Shown here: positions 19,651 to 27,633 of the stretch, piece after piece
How positions within the stretch are numbered: the stretch's first letter is position 1
Layout: each line of letters starts with the position of its first letter
Assembly: GCF_011290505.1 (NCBI RefSeq)
Contig: NZ_JAANPV010000005.1
Span: 186,001-250,000, forward strand
Length of the DNA: 64,000 nucleotides
Direction: 5' to 3'
DNA from: Paenalcaligenes suwonensis
GTDB taxonomy: Bacteria; Pseudomonadota; Gammaproteobacteria; Burkholderiales; Burkholderiaceae_B
The notes under the pieces: model-generated
What the model was told of the DNA's origin: nothing
What the model saw: only the letters and a program-made list of their open reading frames with translations
Database searches by the model: none
Made by a program: the position numbers and the translations under genes

Positions 19651-20778
19651 CTAAATCACCTCTAAGTCGGCGCGCAACGCACCTGCACTCTTCAGGTTTT
19701 GCAAGATGGACAATAGCTCTTGCGGGGTAGCACCCAGCGCATTCAATGCACGCACCACATCCGCCAAATTGGCACTGGTGCTCACACGCTGCAATGCCCC
19801 GCCGTCTGAACGCATTTCAATATCGGTGCGATCTGTAACCACGGTTTGACCATCCGTAAAGGGTGTATTGGGCTGGTTAACTTCGGCTTGCTTACTGATC
19901 ACAATGGATAGATTGCCGTAAGCGATGGCCGCTTCATCAATGGTCACCGTGCGATTCATCACTACCGTGCCGGTACGTGCATTCACCACCACTCGCGCTC
20001 TGGCCGGTGGCAAGCTCACGCGTAGGTTTTCTACTTGTGATAAGAAATTCGCCTGCATTTCAGGCCCTAAAGGCGCTTGCACTTGAATCACTCGCGCATT
20101 TAAGGCGGTTGCGATAGTGCTGCCGAAATGCCTATTCAATGCAGCCACTACGTTTTGTGCCGTACCAAAGTCCGAGCTATTCAGTTCTAAAGAAATCAGC
20201 CCATCGCGTATATAAGTAGTAGGCACATCGCGTTCAACAATGGCGCCGCCCGGAATCATGCCGCCGTTCAGTTGGTTCACCTGTACGCTGGAACCGCCAG
20301 CCTCAGCCCCGGCACCGCCCACAAGCAAGTTACCTTGTGCCAACGCATACACCTGACCGTTTGCCCCTTTAAGCGGTGTCATCAACAATGTACCGCCACG
20401 CAAACTTTTAGCATTCCCCATCGAGGAAACCACCACGTCCACCGACTGCCCTGGCTGAGCAAAAGCCGGTAAACGCGCTGTCACCATCACAGCTGCCACG
20501 TTTTTCAACTGCATGTTGCTGCCTTGGGGAATAGTCACCCCCAACTGCGACAACATGTTGGTCAAACTTTGTTGGGTAAACGGCGCCTGACGCACCTGAT
20601 CCCCACTACCATCCAAACCCACCACCAAACCATAACCAATCAATTGGTTATCGCGCACACCTTGGATGGTGGCTAAATCTTTAATGCGATCTGCCGCATG
20701 CAAGGGAAACTGCAACCCCAGCAGCACGCTCGCCAATAAAACCCGTAATACCGCTCGTATAGACATAGTGATACTCAT
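19651..20778 (-). CDS. flgI: FlgI, P-ring protein
   Basis: FlgI builds the P ring around the rod in the peptidoglycan layer. A signal peptide (about residues 1-28, ending LHAADR) is followed by the family core ([32 protein letters not shown]). A TTG one codon upstream and an ATG four codons downstream are alternative starts; the ATG chosen is 3 bases after the flgH stop and gives 375 residues, the usual family length. Confidence 0.97.
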   Translation of the reverse strand: MSITMSIRAVLRVLLASVLLGLQFPLHAADRIKDLATIQGVRDNQLIGYGLVVGLDGSGDQVRQAPFTQQSLTNMLSQLGVTIPQGSNMQLKNVAAVMVTARLPAFAQPGQSVDVVVSSMGNAKSLRGGTLLMTPLKGANGQVYALAQGNLLVGGAGAEAGGSSVQVNQLNGGMIPGGAIVERDVPTTYIRDGLISLELNSSDFGTAQNVVAALNRHFGSTIATALNARVIQVQAPLGPEMQANFLSQVENLRVSLPPARARVVVNARTGTVVMNRTVTIDEAAIAYGNLSIVISKQAEVNQPNTPFTDGQTVVTDRTDIEMRSDGGALQRVSTSANLADVVRALNALGATPQELLSILQNLKSAGALRADLEVI

Positions 20779-20781
20779 CAA

Positions 20782-21473
20782 TTAGAACGGAGAAATATTC
20801 AAGAAGAAACGCTGCAGCCATCCCATGGTCTGCACTTCATCCATAACGCCTTTGCTACGGAACTCAATACGCGCATCAGCCACTTGCGTAGAACTGACGG
20901 TATTGCTGCCGGAAATAGAACGTGGGTCTACAACGCCCGAAAAACGCATGTATTCACTACCTCTATTAATAGCAATTTGTTTTTCCCCGGCAATTTGCAA
21001 GTTGCCGTTTGGCAAGACACCAATCACGGTAGTGGTCAGCGTGCCTGAGAACATGTTGTCAGCACGACTACTACCCGTACCGTTAGCTTGGTTTTTCCCT
21101 TCCACTTCAAAGTTTTGTCGGGAACCCAATTCGCTAGGAAAATTGAAGGGTCTGCACCAAAGTTCAAACCGCCACTGGAGTTACGGTTGGTGCTAGTAGA
21201 AACGTTTTTCGCCGCATTCGTACGCTCTTGAATAACGATGGTCACGATATCACCCACGTTACGCGGCCTACGATCTTCAAACAGCGGGTAGTTACCGTAG
21301 GCACTGGGCTGATAAATAGAACCATTCGCCACTACCTCGGGTAAGATTTGTGCGGGTGGTTGCGCCGTTAACGGCCCAGTCACCACAGCCTCTGGAGGCA
21401 CCAAAGCGCAGCCTTGTATCAGCATTATGGCGACCGCCATGGCTACAAACAGACTACGCATCATCACTTTCAT
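20782..21473 (-). pseudogene. flgH: FlgH, L-ring lipoprotein, broken by a frameshift
   Basis: FlgH forms the outer membrane L ring. The 5' part encodes a lipoprotein signal (lipobox LIQGC) and the family core YPLFEDRRPRNVGDIVTIVI up to about GADPSIFL; there the frame is lost and runs into unrelated sequence ending near 21036. The remaining C-terminal half ([15 protein letters not shown] through [12 protein letters not shown]) continues in the frame one base behind. Adding one T to the TTTT run at 21139-21142 (sense strand) restores one frame reading [14 protein letters not shown]. The two halves together give the normal FlgH length of about 230 residues. Every neighbouring flagellar gene is intact, so this is either a recent lesion or a one-base sequencing error. 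Confidence 0.9.
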
Positions 21474-21502
21474 TACTACCACGCTGTTATCCACTTGGCT
21501 GA

Positions 21503-22288
21503 TTACAATTGCGCTAAACGCGCCAACATCTGGTCAGATGTCTGCACGGCTTTACTGTTCATCTCGTAAGAGCGCTGGGCAATGATCATATTGACAAGTT
21601 CTTCAGCCACGTTCACGTTAGACGTTTCGGTATAGTTCTGGCGCACAATACCAGCCCCATCCAAACCAGGTTGCAAGAAGTTAGCTGCACCCGAAGAGTC
21701 GGTTTCTACGTACAGGTTCTCACCCATGCTTTGCAAACCACCGGGGTTAGCAAAGGTAGTGATCTGCAACTGCCCTACTTCCACGCTAGTACCTACTGCA
21801 CCAGGCTGCGTCACAGAAACCGTACCGTCTCTACCAATGGAGATTTCCAACGCGTTGTCGGGAATGTTGATAGGCGGCTGAATGGGGTAACCACCCGCAG
21901 TAGTTAACTGACCGTTTTGATCCATCTGCAATGTGCCAGCGCGCGTGTAAGCAAAGGTGCCGTCAGGCATTTCCACTTGCAAGAAACCACGCCCTTCAAT
22001 AGCCACATCCATGGTGCCACCAGTGTGACGCAAGTCACCTTGAGTGTGAATACGCTCGGTAGATACCGTGCGCACCCCTGTACCCAATTGCAAGCCTGTA
22101 GGCAACTGATTAGCAGCACCCACTTGGGCACCTGGTTGACGTATGGTTTGGTACATCAAGTCTTCAAATACGGCACGGCCGCGCTTAAAACCAGCCGTAT
22201 TCACGTTTGCCAGGTTATTGGAAATAACATCCATACCTGTTTGTTGGGCTTCTAAGCCCGTTTTAGCAATCCAGAGAGATCGAATCAT
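21503..22288 (-). CDS. flgG: FlgG, distal rod protein
   Basis: FlgG forms the distal rod. The 261-residue product has the canonical start [20 protein letters not shown] followed by [19 protein letters not shown], and the matching C-terminal coiled-coil segment [20 protein letters not shown]. It lies between flgF (34 bases upstream) and flgH. Confidence 0.98.
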   Translation of the reverse strand: MIRSLWIAKTGLEAQQTGMDVISNNLANVNTAGFKRGRAVFEDLMYQTIRQPGAQVGAANQLPTGLQLGTGVRTVSTERIHTQGDLRHTGGTMDVAIEGRGFLQVEMPDGTFAYTRAGTLQMDQNGQLTTAGGYPIQPPINIPDNALEISIGRDGTVSVTQPGAVGTSVEVGQLQITTFANPGGLQSMGENLYVETDSSGAANFLQPGLDGAGIVRQNYTETSNVNVAEELVNMIIAQRSYEMNSKAVQTSDQMLARLAQL

Positions 22289-22322
22289 TTTGTATTCCTC
22301 ACATGCACCATGCGTGCATGGC

Positions 22323-23069
22323 TTAACCGTTCATGGACAGAATGGAGTTCGCCCGTTCTGCATTGGTATTGGCGTCTTGCAGAACCTTCATCTGCATTTC
22401 AAAGCGACGGGCATTATTAATCATGCCCACCATGGCTTCTGCCGCACTCACATTACTTTTTTCCACAAAACCAGATACCACCTTGACGCTTTCATCCATA
22501 GGCTGTGCTTGTCCGGCAGGCAGTCGGAACAAACCATCATCGCCACGTATCAGGGTTTGAGGATCAGGGTTCACCAGTTTCAACTGCCCCAATACCTGAA
22601 TATCTTTAGGACTATCCCCCGCACCTAAGGCCGTGATTTGCCCATCGGTGGAAAAGGTCAGTACCGCTCTATCAGGAACCTCAATGGGTGCGCCATCCGC
22701 AGACAATACAAATTGCCCTCGACGGTTCACCAGCATATTGTCTTGGTCTATAGAGAAATCACCGGCACGCGTGTAGGCCTCACCTTCGGGGGTTTGCACC
22801 GCAAACCAACCTTGATCCGCAATGGCAATATCCAATGGATTACCGGTTTCGCTTAAGGGACCCGCTTGCATGCGACTACCGGGCGTTACGGTGACGGTGG
22901 ACACACGCGTTGGCAGTGCAGGCGCACCTTGTACAGGTACGGCGCGCTGCAATGCCAACTGCTCTCTAAAGCCTGAGGTATTGATGTTTGCCAAGTTGTT
23001 ACTCAGCGCAGACTGCTGTTCTAGCAGTCGCTGAGCACCATTCATGGCGGTGTAGATCATCCTATCCAT
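22323..23069 (-). CDS. flgF: FlgF, proximal rod protein
   Basis: FlgF is a proximal rod subunit. The 248-residue product shows [37 protein letters not shown] at the N-terminus and [19 protein letters not shown] near the C-terminus, the distinct version of the axial motif seen in FlgF. It follows flgE by 10 bases. Confidence 0.97.
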   Translation of the reverse strand: MDRMIYTAMNGAQRLLEQQSALSNNLANINTSGFREQLALQRAVPVQGAPALPTRVSTVTVTPGSRMQAGPLSETGNPLDIAIADQGWFAVQTPEGEAYTRAGDFSIDQDNMLVNRRGQFVLSADGAPIEVPDRAVLTFSTDGQITALGAGDSPKDIQVLGQLKLVNPDPQTLIRGDDGLFRLPAGQAQPMDESVKVVSGFVEKSNVSAAEAMVGMINNARRFEMQMKVLQDANTNAERANSILSMNG

Positions 23070-23079
23070 GACTCAAGCC

Positions 23080-24309
23080 TTAGCGCATGGTGATCAGTGT
23101 TTGCAAAACCTGATCCTGCGTTTTAATGGTTTGCGCGTTCGCTTGGTAAGTACGCTGAGCAATAATCATGTTGACCAGCTCTTGCCCCATATCTACGTTG
23201 GACTCTTCCACCGATTGGCCACGCACCACAGCCATGCCGTTCTCGCCTGGTCTACCTAAAATAGGTTGACCCGAGGTGGCTGTTTCCGCCCAGACGTTAC
23301 CGCCTAAAGGCTGCAAACCTTGCATGTTGTAGAAGTCAGCCAATACCAAGGTACCCATAGTTTGGGTTTGGCCGTTGGTGTAGTTAGCCACAATGCTGCC
23401 ATCGGCGGCGATGGACATGCTCGCGTACTCACCCATTTTGTAGCCGTCTTGATCTGGCGTCGCAGCAAATGGACCACCCAACTGGGTAGAACCAGCGTAT
23501 GACAAGGAAACCGTTAAGTTTTCAGCTGGTGAGTTTCCACCATCCACAGGCAGGGTCAGACTTACCGCTGTTGTTGGACTAACCAGCTCACCCGCCTTAT
23601 TAAAGGTTAGCGTTTCGCTCATAGGCTTGTGATTCGCAGGATCAGACTCATCCATCAACTGCTTACCGTTCATGAAGTACTGCACTTCCCACGTGGATTC
23701 ACCATTAACTGCGTCACGTTTGATGAAGTACTGCGTCACCTGATGGGCGTTACCCAAGGAGTCGTATACGTTGTACGGGAAAGAGCTGGTATAGGTATCA
23801 GGATTGGCAGGATCAACCGTCGTGGTTGTCGCTGGCACCACCTTCGCATTGGAGTCCAAGTTAGCACGCAAGCTCATGTTGCTGGTTGCTTTAGGAGCAA
23901 TGTTGCCAGTAGGAATACGAATAGGCTGTGGATCTGTAGAACCTGGTAAGTAGCCGGTTAAACGGTGGCCTTGAGAGTTAGTCAAAAACAGGTTTTTATC
24001 GGGAGCAAACTGACCATTACGTGAGTACACGATGGCGCCGCTTTGATCCTGCAGTCGGAACAACCCTTTTTCGCCATCGATGGCCATATCAAACTGGTTA
24101 CCCGTAATGGATACGGTACCAATGGTGAAGCGTTGGTTTACCCCCGCCACACTCACACCCAAACCCACTCTGGAGCTTGCGTATACGTCAGCAAACTGAA
24201 TATTTGAAGACTTGTAGCCCACTGTGGACGAGTTAGCAATGTTATTACCAATCACATCCAAATTCTGCGAAGCCGCATTTAACCCGCTTAAACCTTGTCC
24301 AAAACCCAT
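23080..24309 (-). CDS. flgE: FlgE, hook protein
   Basis: FlgE polymerises into the hook. The 409-residue product starts MGFGQGLSGLNAASQNLDVI with NNIANSSTVGYKSSNIQFAD, has a large variable middle, and ends with the axial motif [20 protein letters not shown]. It is 52 bases downstream of flgD, a gap that contains only a weak hairpin. Confidence 0.98.
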   Translation of the reverse strand: MGFGQGLSGLNAASQNLDVIGNNIANSSTVGYKSSNIQFADVYASSRVGLGVSVAGVNQRFTIGTVSITGNQFDMAIDGEKGLFRLQDQSGAIVYSRNGQFAPDKNLFLTNSQGHRLTGYLPGSTDPQPIRIPTGNIAPKATSNMSLRANLDSNAKVVPATTTTVDPANPDTYTSSFPYNVYDSLGNAHQVTQYFIKRDAVNGESTWEVQYFMNGKQLMDESDPANHKPMSETLTFNKAGELVSPTTAVSLTLPVDGGNSPAENLTVSLSYAGSTQLGGPFAATPDQDGYKMGEYASMSIAADGSIVANYTNGQTQTMGTLVLADFYNMQGLQPLGGNVWAETATSGQPILGRPGENGMAVVRGQSVEESNVDMGQELVNMIIAQRTYQANAQTIKTQDQVLQTLITMR

Positions 24310-24361
24310 GATTTCTCTCGCTTAAATCCGTTTGAATTCCCCACCTATAAAAGGTGAAGCC

Positions 24362-25051
24362 TTACATAATCTTGCGTATATCCAATAGCGAATACGTACC
24401 CGCCAGGCCCAAGTCCAACAACAAGCCTTTGGTGCTGTACGACACGCTACCCACTTTGCCTGAGGTCAGCATCTCGGCATTCACCGCTTTACCCTCGGTG
24501 TCTAGCGCCTCTACTTTGGTGGTGTAAGCGCCATCGGGAACAGGGTTGCCTGCATCGTCTAGGCCGTCCCACTGCACATCGTGCACACCTAACTTCATGT
24601 CTTCCAATTCAAGCTGGCGCACCACACGGCCCGCTTGGTCGGTAATGGACACCACCACGCGATGGGCTGGTGCCGCCAAGTCCACACCAAAACCCGTCGT
24701 AGACTTAATACTGCTGTCCTCTGGATCGGTGCCTACTTTGACCTTGTTGCCTGGCACTAAGACATTTTTGCCAATTAGCGATGCGGCCTGCATAGACTGA
24801 GACACATCTAACTGCCCCGACACCGCCAACAAGGTATTGTTTAAATCTTGAATCCCTTGCACCGTCGACATTTGCGCAATTTGGCTAGTGACTTGGGCGT
24901 TATCCATAGGGTTCATAGGATCTTGGTTTTGCATTTGCGTAATCAGCAACGTCAAAAACCTGTCCTGTGTTTCTGCCATCAGACTGTTATTTTGCTGACG
25001 TGCATAATTCATTGGGTTGGCAGCCGCATCTGTGCCATTAACAGTAGTCAT
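24362..25051 (-). CDS. flgD: FlgD, hook-cap scaffold
   Basis: FlgD is the hook cap needed for FlgE assembly. The 229 residues contain the N-terminal segment DRFLTLLITQMQNQDPMNPM, typical of the family, followed by the Ig-like FlgD domain (about 105-200) with VQWDGLDDAGNPVPDGAYTT. It lies 11 bases after flgC. Confidence 0.97.
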   Translation of the reverse strand: MTTVNGTDAAANPMNYARQQNNSLMAETQDRFLTLLITQMQNQDPMNPMDNAQVTSQIAQMSTVQGIQDLNNTLLAVSGQLDVSQSMQAASLIGKNVLVPGNKVKVGTDPEDSSIKSTTGFGVDLAAPAHRVVVSITDQAGRVVRQLELEDMKLGVHDVQWDGLDDAGNPVPDGAYTTKVEALDTEGKAVNAEMLTSGKVGSVSYSTKGLLLDLGLAGTYSLLDIRKIM

Positions 25052-25062
25052 TTACGTTCCTT

Positions 25063-25470
25063 TTACTGGCCTAAGCTCAACGTACGCATCATCAAGTTTT
25101 TAGAGGTATTCACTACCTCTACGTTGGCTTGATACGAACGTGATGCCGAAATCATATTGACGGTTTCAGCCACCACATCCACGTTGGGCATAGCGACATA
25201 CCCTTGATCATTTGCCAAGGGATGATGCGGGTCATACTGCATACGTGCTGGCGCGTTGCTTTCCACCACAGAGGCCACTTTGACGCCTCCCACAGCGGTT
25301 TGCGGACTAAGCGGCGCAACTTGAAACACCACTTGGCGCGCTTTATAAGGCAAGCCATCAGGGCCGGCGGCGCTATCGGCGTTAGCAATATTGCTAGCCG
25401 TCACGTTCATGCGCTGGGACTGGGCATTAAGCGCCGATCCAGCAATCTGAAAAATACTGAAATTACTCAT
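25063..25470 (-). CDS. flgC: FlgC, proximal rod protein
   Basis: FlgC is a 135-residue proximal rod subunit. It carries [20 protein letters not shown] with NIANADS at the N-terminus, the conserved [20 protein letters not shown] near the C-terminus, and ends within the expected length. It is 8 bases downstream of flgB. Confidence 0.98.
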   Translation of the reverse strand: MSNFSIFQIAGSALNAQSQRMNVTASNIANADSAAGPDGLPYKARQVVFQVAPLSPQTAVGGVKVASVVESNAPARMQYDPHHPLANDQGYVAMPNVDVVAETVNMISASRSYQANVEVVNTSKNLMMRTLSLGQ

Positions 25471-25478
25471 GGATCACC

Positions 25479-25886
25479 TTATTGCTGCAACGCAGCCATC
25501 AACCCTTTGATGCGCTGAGACAAAATCGTCAGCGAGCTTTGGTAGTGCATACTGTTATCGGCAAATGCCATACGCTCTACATCCATCTCTACCGTGTTGC
25601 CATCTAAGCTGGGCTGCAAGGGTTGGCGGTACAGCAGATCGGTTTGCAAGGCGTTAGAACCCGCACCCGAAATATGGCGTGCTGAGGTCATATCTAATTT
25701 GACGGCTGGCAAATTCATGCTGTTACCCATGGCTTGCTGCAACGCTTGGCTGAAATCAATATCACGCGCTTTGTAATGTGGCGTGTCGGCATTCGCTATA
25801 TTGGCCGCCAGCACCTCTTGACGCTGTTGGCGCAAACTTACTGCCGTTTTGTAGAAACTGAAATCCTCACCTATACGGTCGATCAT
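25479..25886 (-). CDS. flgB: FlgB, proximal rod protein
   Basis: FlgB is the proximal rod protein and the first gene of the flgB-J operon. I use the ATG at MIDRIGEDFSFYKTAVSLRQ (135 residues); the frame is open 54 bases further upstream, but that extension does not match the family. Visible are VLAANIANADTPHYKARDID and the C-terminal VEMDVERMAFADNSMHYQSS. It is divergent from flgA across a 171-base gap, which presumably holds the FlhDC-dependent promoters; I could not define them. Confidence 0.97.
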   Translation of the reverse strand: MIDRIGEDFSFYKTAVSLRQQRQEVLAANIANADTPHYKARDIDFSQALQQAMGNSMNLPAVKLDMTSARHISGAGSNALQTDLLYRQPLQPSLDGNTVEMDVERMAFADNSMHYQSSLTILSQRIKGLMAALQQ

Positions 25887-26057
25887 GTTGTATACCTTTG
25901 TCTTGCGTTTCCAGTACAGAAACCTGCAGGCAGCAGCCATTTGCCACCGAATGCCATAATGGTAGCCGCGAGCCTCGCTCTACAAAGTAGGAAATAAGAC
26001 AGTATTTCTTTGCTAGTTCAGTTCTTGATGCTGCCTTGCACTGACTACAATGCTGTT

Positions 26058-26744
26058 ATGCGCTATGTTTCTGCTTTACTGTTCTCGGCCGTTACGGCCA
26101 GCTTTTCTCTGCATGCTTCATCGTTGCAATCCGCCGATGAAATCATGGAGGGCGTAAGCCATTATGTGCTTGAACAAGCAGAGTCATTGCCCGGCACCCC
26201 CACCATTACGGTGACGCCTCCACGGCTGCAACAACAGCAGGCCTGCGATGCGCTGGACTATGCCTTGCCTGGCAATACCGCCCTACGCTCACGTATGCGC
26301 GTTATCGTTAGTTGCCACGCACCGGAACGCTGGACCCTTCCGGTACAAGTGGCTGTTAGCATTCAAGGCTTTTACTACGTCAGCAATAAAACCCTCAATA
26401 AAGGCGAGCTGATTTCTCTGGACGACTTAATTACCCGCGAAGGCGATCTACTTCGTTTACCGCCCAATGTGGTAACTGATCCCAGCCTGATTGTTGGCTA
26501 CATGACCAGTCAACGCCTCAATACGGGCAGTACGATTAAGTCCACACTGCTACAAAACCCGCAGTCTGTACAACGCGGCCAAATGGTGCGCACCATCGCC
26601 AGAGGCAATGGCTTTGTCATCAGTAACGAGGGACAAGCACTACAAACCGCTGCCCCAGGCAGCCAAGTACAAGTACGCGTGACATCCGGTCAGGTCATTA
26701 CAGGCACAGTGCTTGATTCTGCTACGGTTCAAGTCCCGCTTTAA
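26058..26744 (+). CDS. flgA: FlgA, P-ring assembly chaperone
   Basis: FlgA is the periplasmic chaperone for P-ring assembly. From the ATG giving MRYVSALLFSAVTASFSLHA (a signal peptide) the protein is 228 residues. It ends with the SAF-like domain and conserved tail (NTGSTIKSTLLQNPQSVQRG, then VRTIARGNGFVISNEGQALQ). An upstream in-frame start would add 16 residues before the signal peptide and is unlikely. It is transcribed away from flgB. Confidence 0.95.
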   Translation: MRYVSALLFSAVTASFSLHASSLQSADEIMEGVSHYVLEQAESLPGTPTITVTPPRLQQQQACDALDYALPGNTALRSRMRVIVSCHAPERWTLPVQVAVSIQGFYYVSNKTLNKGELISLDDLITREGDLLRLPPNVVTDPSLIVGYMTSQRLNTGSTIKSTLLQNPQSVQRGQMVRTIARGNGFVISNEGQALQTAAPGSQVQVRVTSGQVITGTVLDSATVQVPL

Positions 26745-26785
26745 CGTAAAATGACGCCATACTTTCCAACATCACTAGACACCAT

Positions 26786-26812
26786 TAAAGAAACGGCGAT
26801 CACTGCCGTTAC
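26786..26812 (+). promoter_or_regulatory. Sigma-28 (FliA)-type promoter for flgMN
   Basis: TAAA is followed after exactly 15 bases by GCCGTTAC, matching six of eight positions of the sigma-28 -10 consensus GCCGATAA. It lies 44 bases before the flgM start and downstream of flgA. Known biology fits: flgM is commonly expressed from both an early flgA-linked and a late FliA-dependent promoter. Confidence 0.7.
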
Positions 26813-26856
26813 TGTTGGAACCCTGCTTCAGAACTTTTGCTTTTACGTTCATCGCC

Positions 26857-27147
26857 ATGAAAATTAATCTTAGCTCCAGCAAACAGCCTGCTACCGACCG
26901 GCTTACCGTTGGTCAACAAAAACGCGCCATGACGGACGCCTATCAGGCAAGTAACAGCCCCGCCTCCAGTCAGGTTGATCTCAGCACTACTGCCCGACAA
27001 TTGCAAAACCTGCAATCGTCCGAGCACGACCTGAACATTGAAAAAATTCAGTCCATTAAGGACGCCATTGCCTCTGGCAAACTGGAAATTGATACCAGCC
27101 GTATTGCGGACTCATTAATTGCCAGCGCCAGAGAACTTCTGAAATAG
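26857..27147 (+). CDS. flgM: FlgM, anti-sigma-28 factor
   Basis: FlgM binds FliA (sigma-28) and is exported once the hook is complete. The chosen start MKINLSSSKQPATDR gives 96 residues; the upstream in-frame extension crosses the promoter and is rejected. The N-terminal half is polar and unstructured; the C-terminal half carries the sigma-binding helices (IEKIQSIKDAIASGKLEIDT, then IADSLIASARELL), characteristic of the family. Confidence 0.95.
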   Translation: MKINLSSSKQPATDRLTVGQQKRAMTDAYQASNSPASSQVDLSTTARQLQNLQSSEHDLNIEKIQSIKDAIASGKLEIDTSRIADSLIASARELLK

Positions 27148-27162
27148 CGCGAGTTACGCATC

Positions 27163-27630
27163 ATGAGCCTACAGTCACTACATTCCTGTCTGAACCAAGC
27201 CATTACCGTCTTGGAAGCGTTTAACCAGACATTGTCACAAGAAAATGACTTGTTGCTCACCACTCATGATGATGCGGACTTGTATGCGTTTACACAGCAG
27301 AAAACTGAGTTTCTGGCCGAACTAGAGCAACAGCATGAAGCCTGCGGGTTAGCTCTGAAAGCATTGGGATTAACGCACTCACACGAAGGGTTAGTGGCCG
27401 CCGCCGAACTGGATGCGGAACTTGCCCCTGTAGTGCAACACTTCGTTGATCTGGCTGAAAAAGCCCAGCACCAAAACGACCAAAACGGCATTATCATCCA
27501 GACTTATCTGGAGCATAATCAGCAAGCACTGCAAGCCGTTACTGCATTAATGCAGCGATCGGAGCAGGTTTACACCGCACAAGGTAAAACCCGCTCTCAT
27601 AAACCGCTGCTTACCCCCATCAAAGCCTAA
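27163..27630 (+). CDS. flgN: FlgN, chaperone for FlgK and FlgL
   Basis: FlgN is the export chaperone for the hook-filament junction proteins. The 155-residue product is helical and acidic, with the family-type segment FTQQKTEFLAELEQQHEACG in the middle. Sequence conservation in this family is low; assignment rests on length, helical character and position 15 bases after flgM. It ends 3 bases before the stop of the convergent flhF. Confidence 0.88.
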   Translation: MSLQSLHSCLNQAITVLEAFNQTLSQENDLLLTTHDDADLYAFTQQKTEFLAELEQQHEACGLALKALGLTHSHEGLVAAAELDAELAPVVQHFVDLAEKAQHQNDQNGIIIQTYLEHNQQALQAVTALMQRSEQVYTAQGKTRSHKPLLTPIKA

Positions 27631-27633
27631 GCA

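Noticed and set aside
21036-21129. Programmed frameshift within flgH
   Set aside because: No slippery heptamer with a downstream stem was found at the switch, and only four T are present, too few for transcriptional slippage; a lesion or sequencing error is more likely.
24335-24361. Short hairpin between flgE and flgD
   Set aside because: Five-base stem (cacct/aggtg) only; too weak for a terminator or regulator claim.
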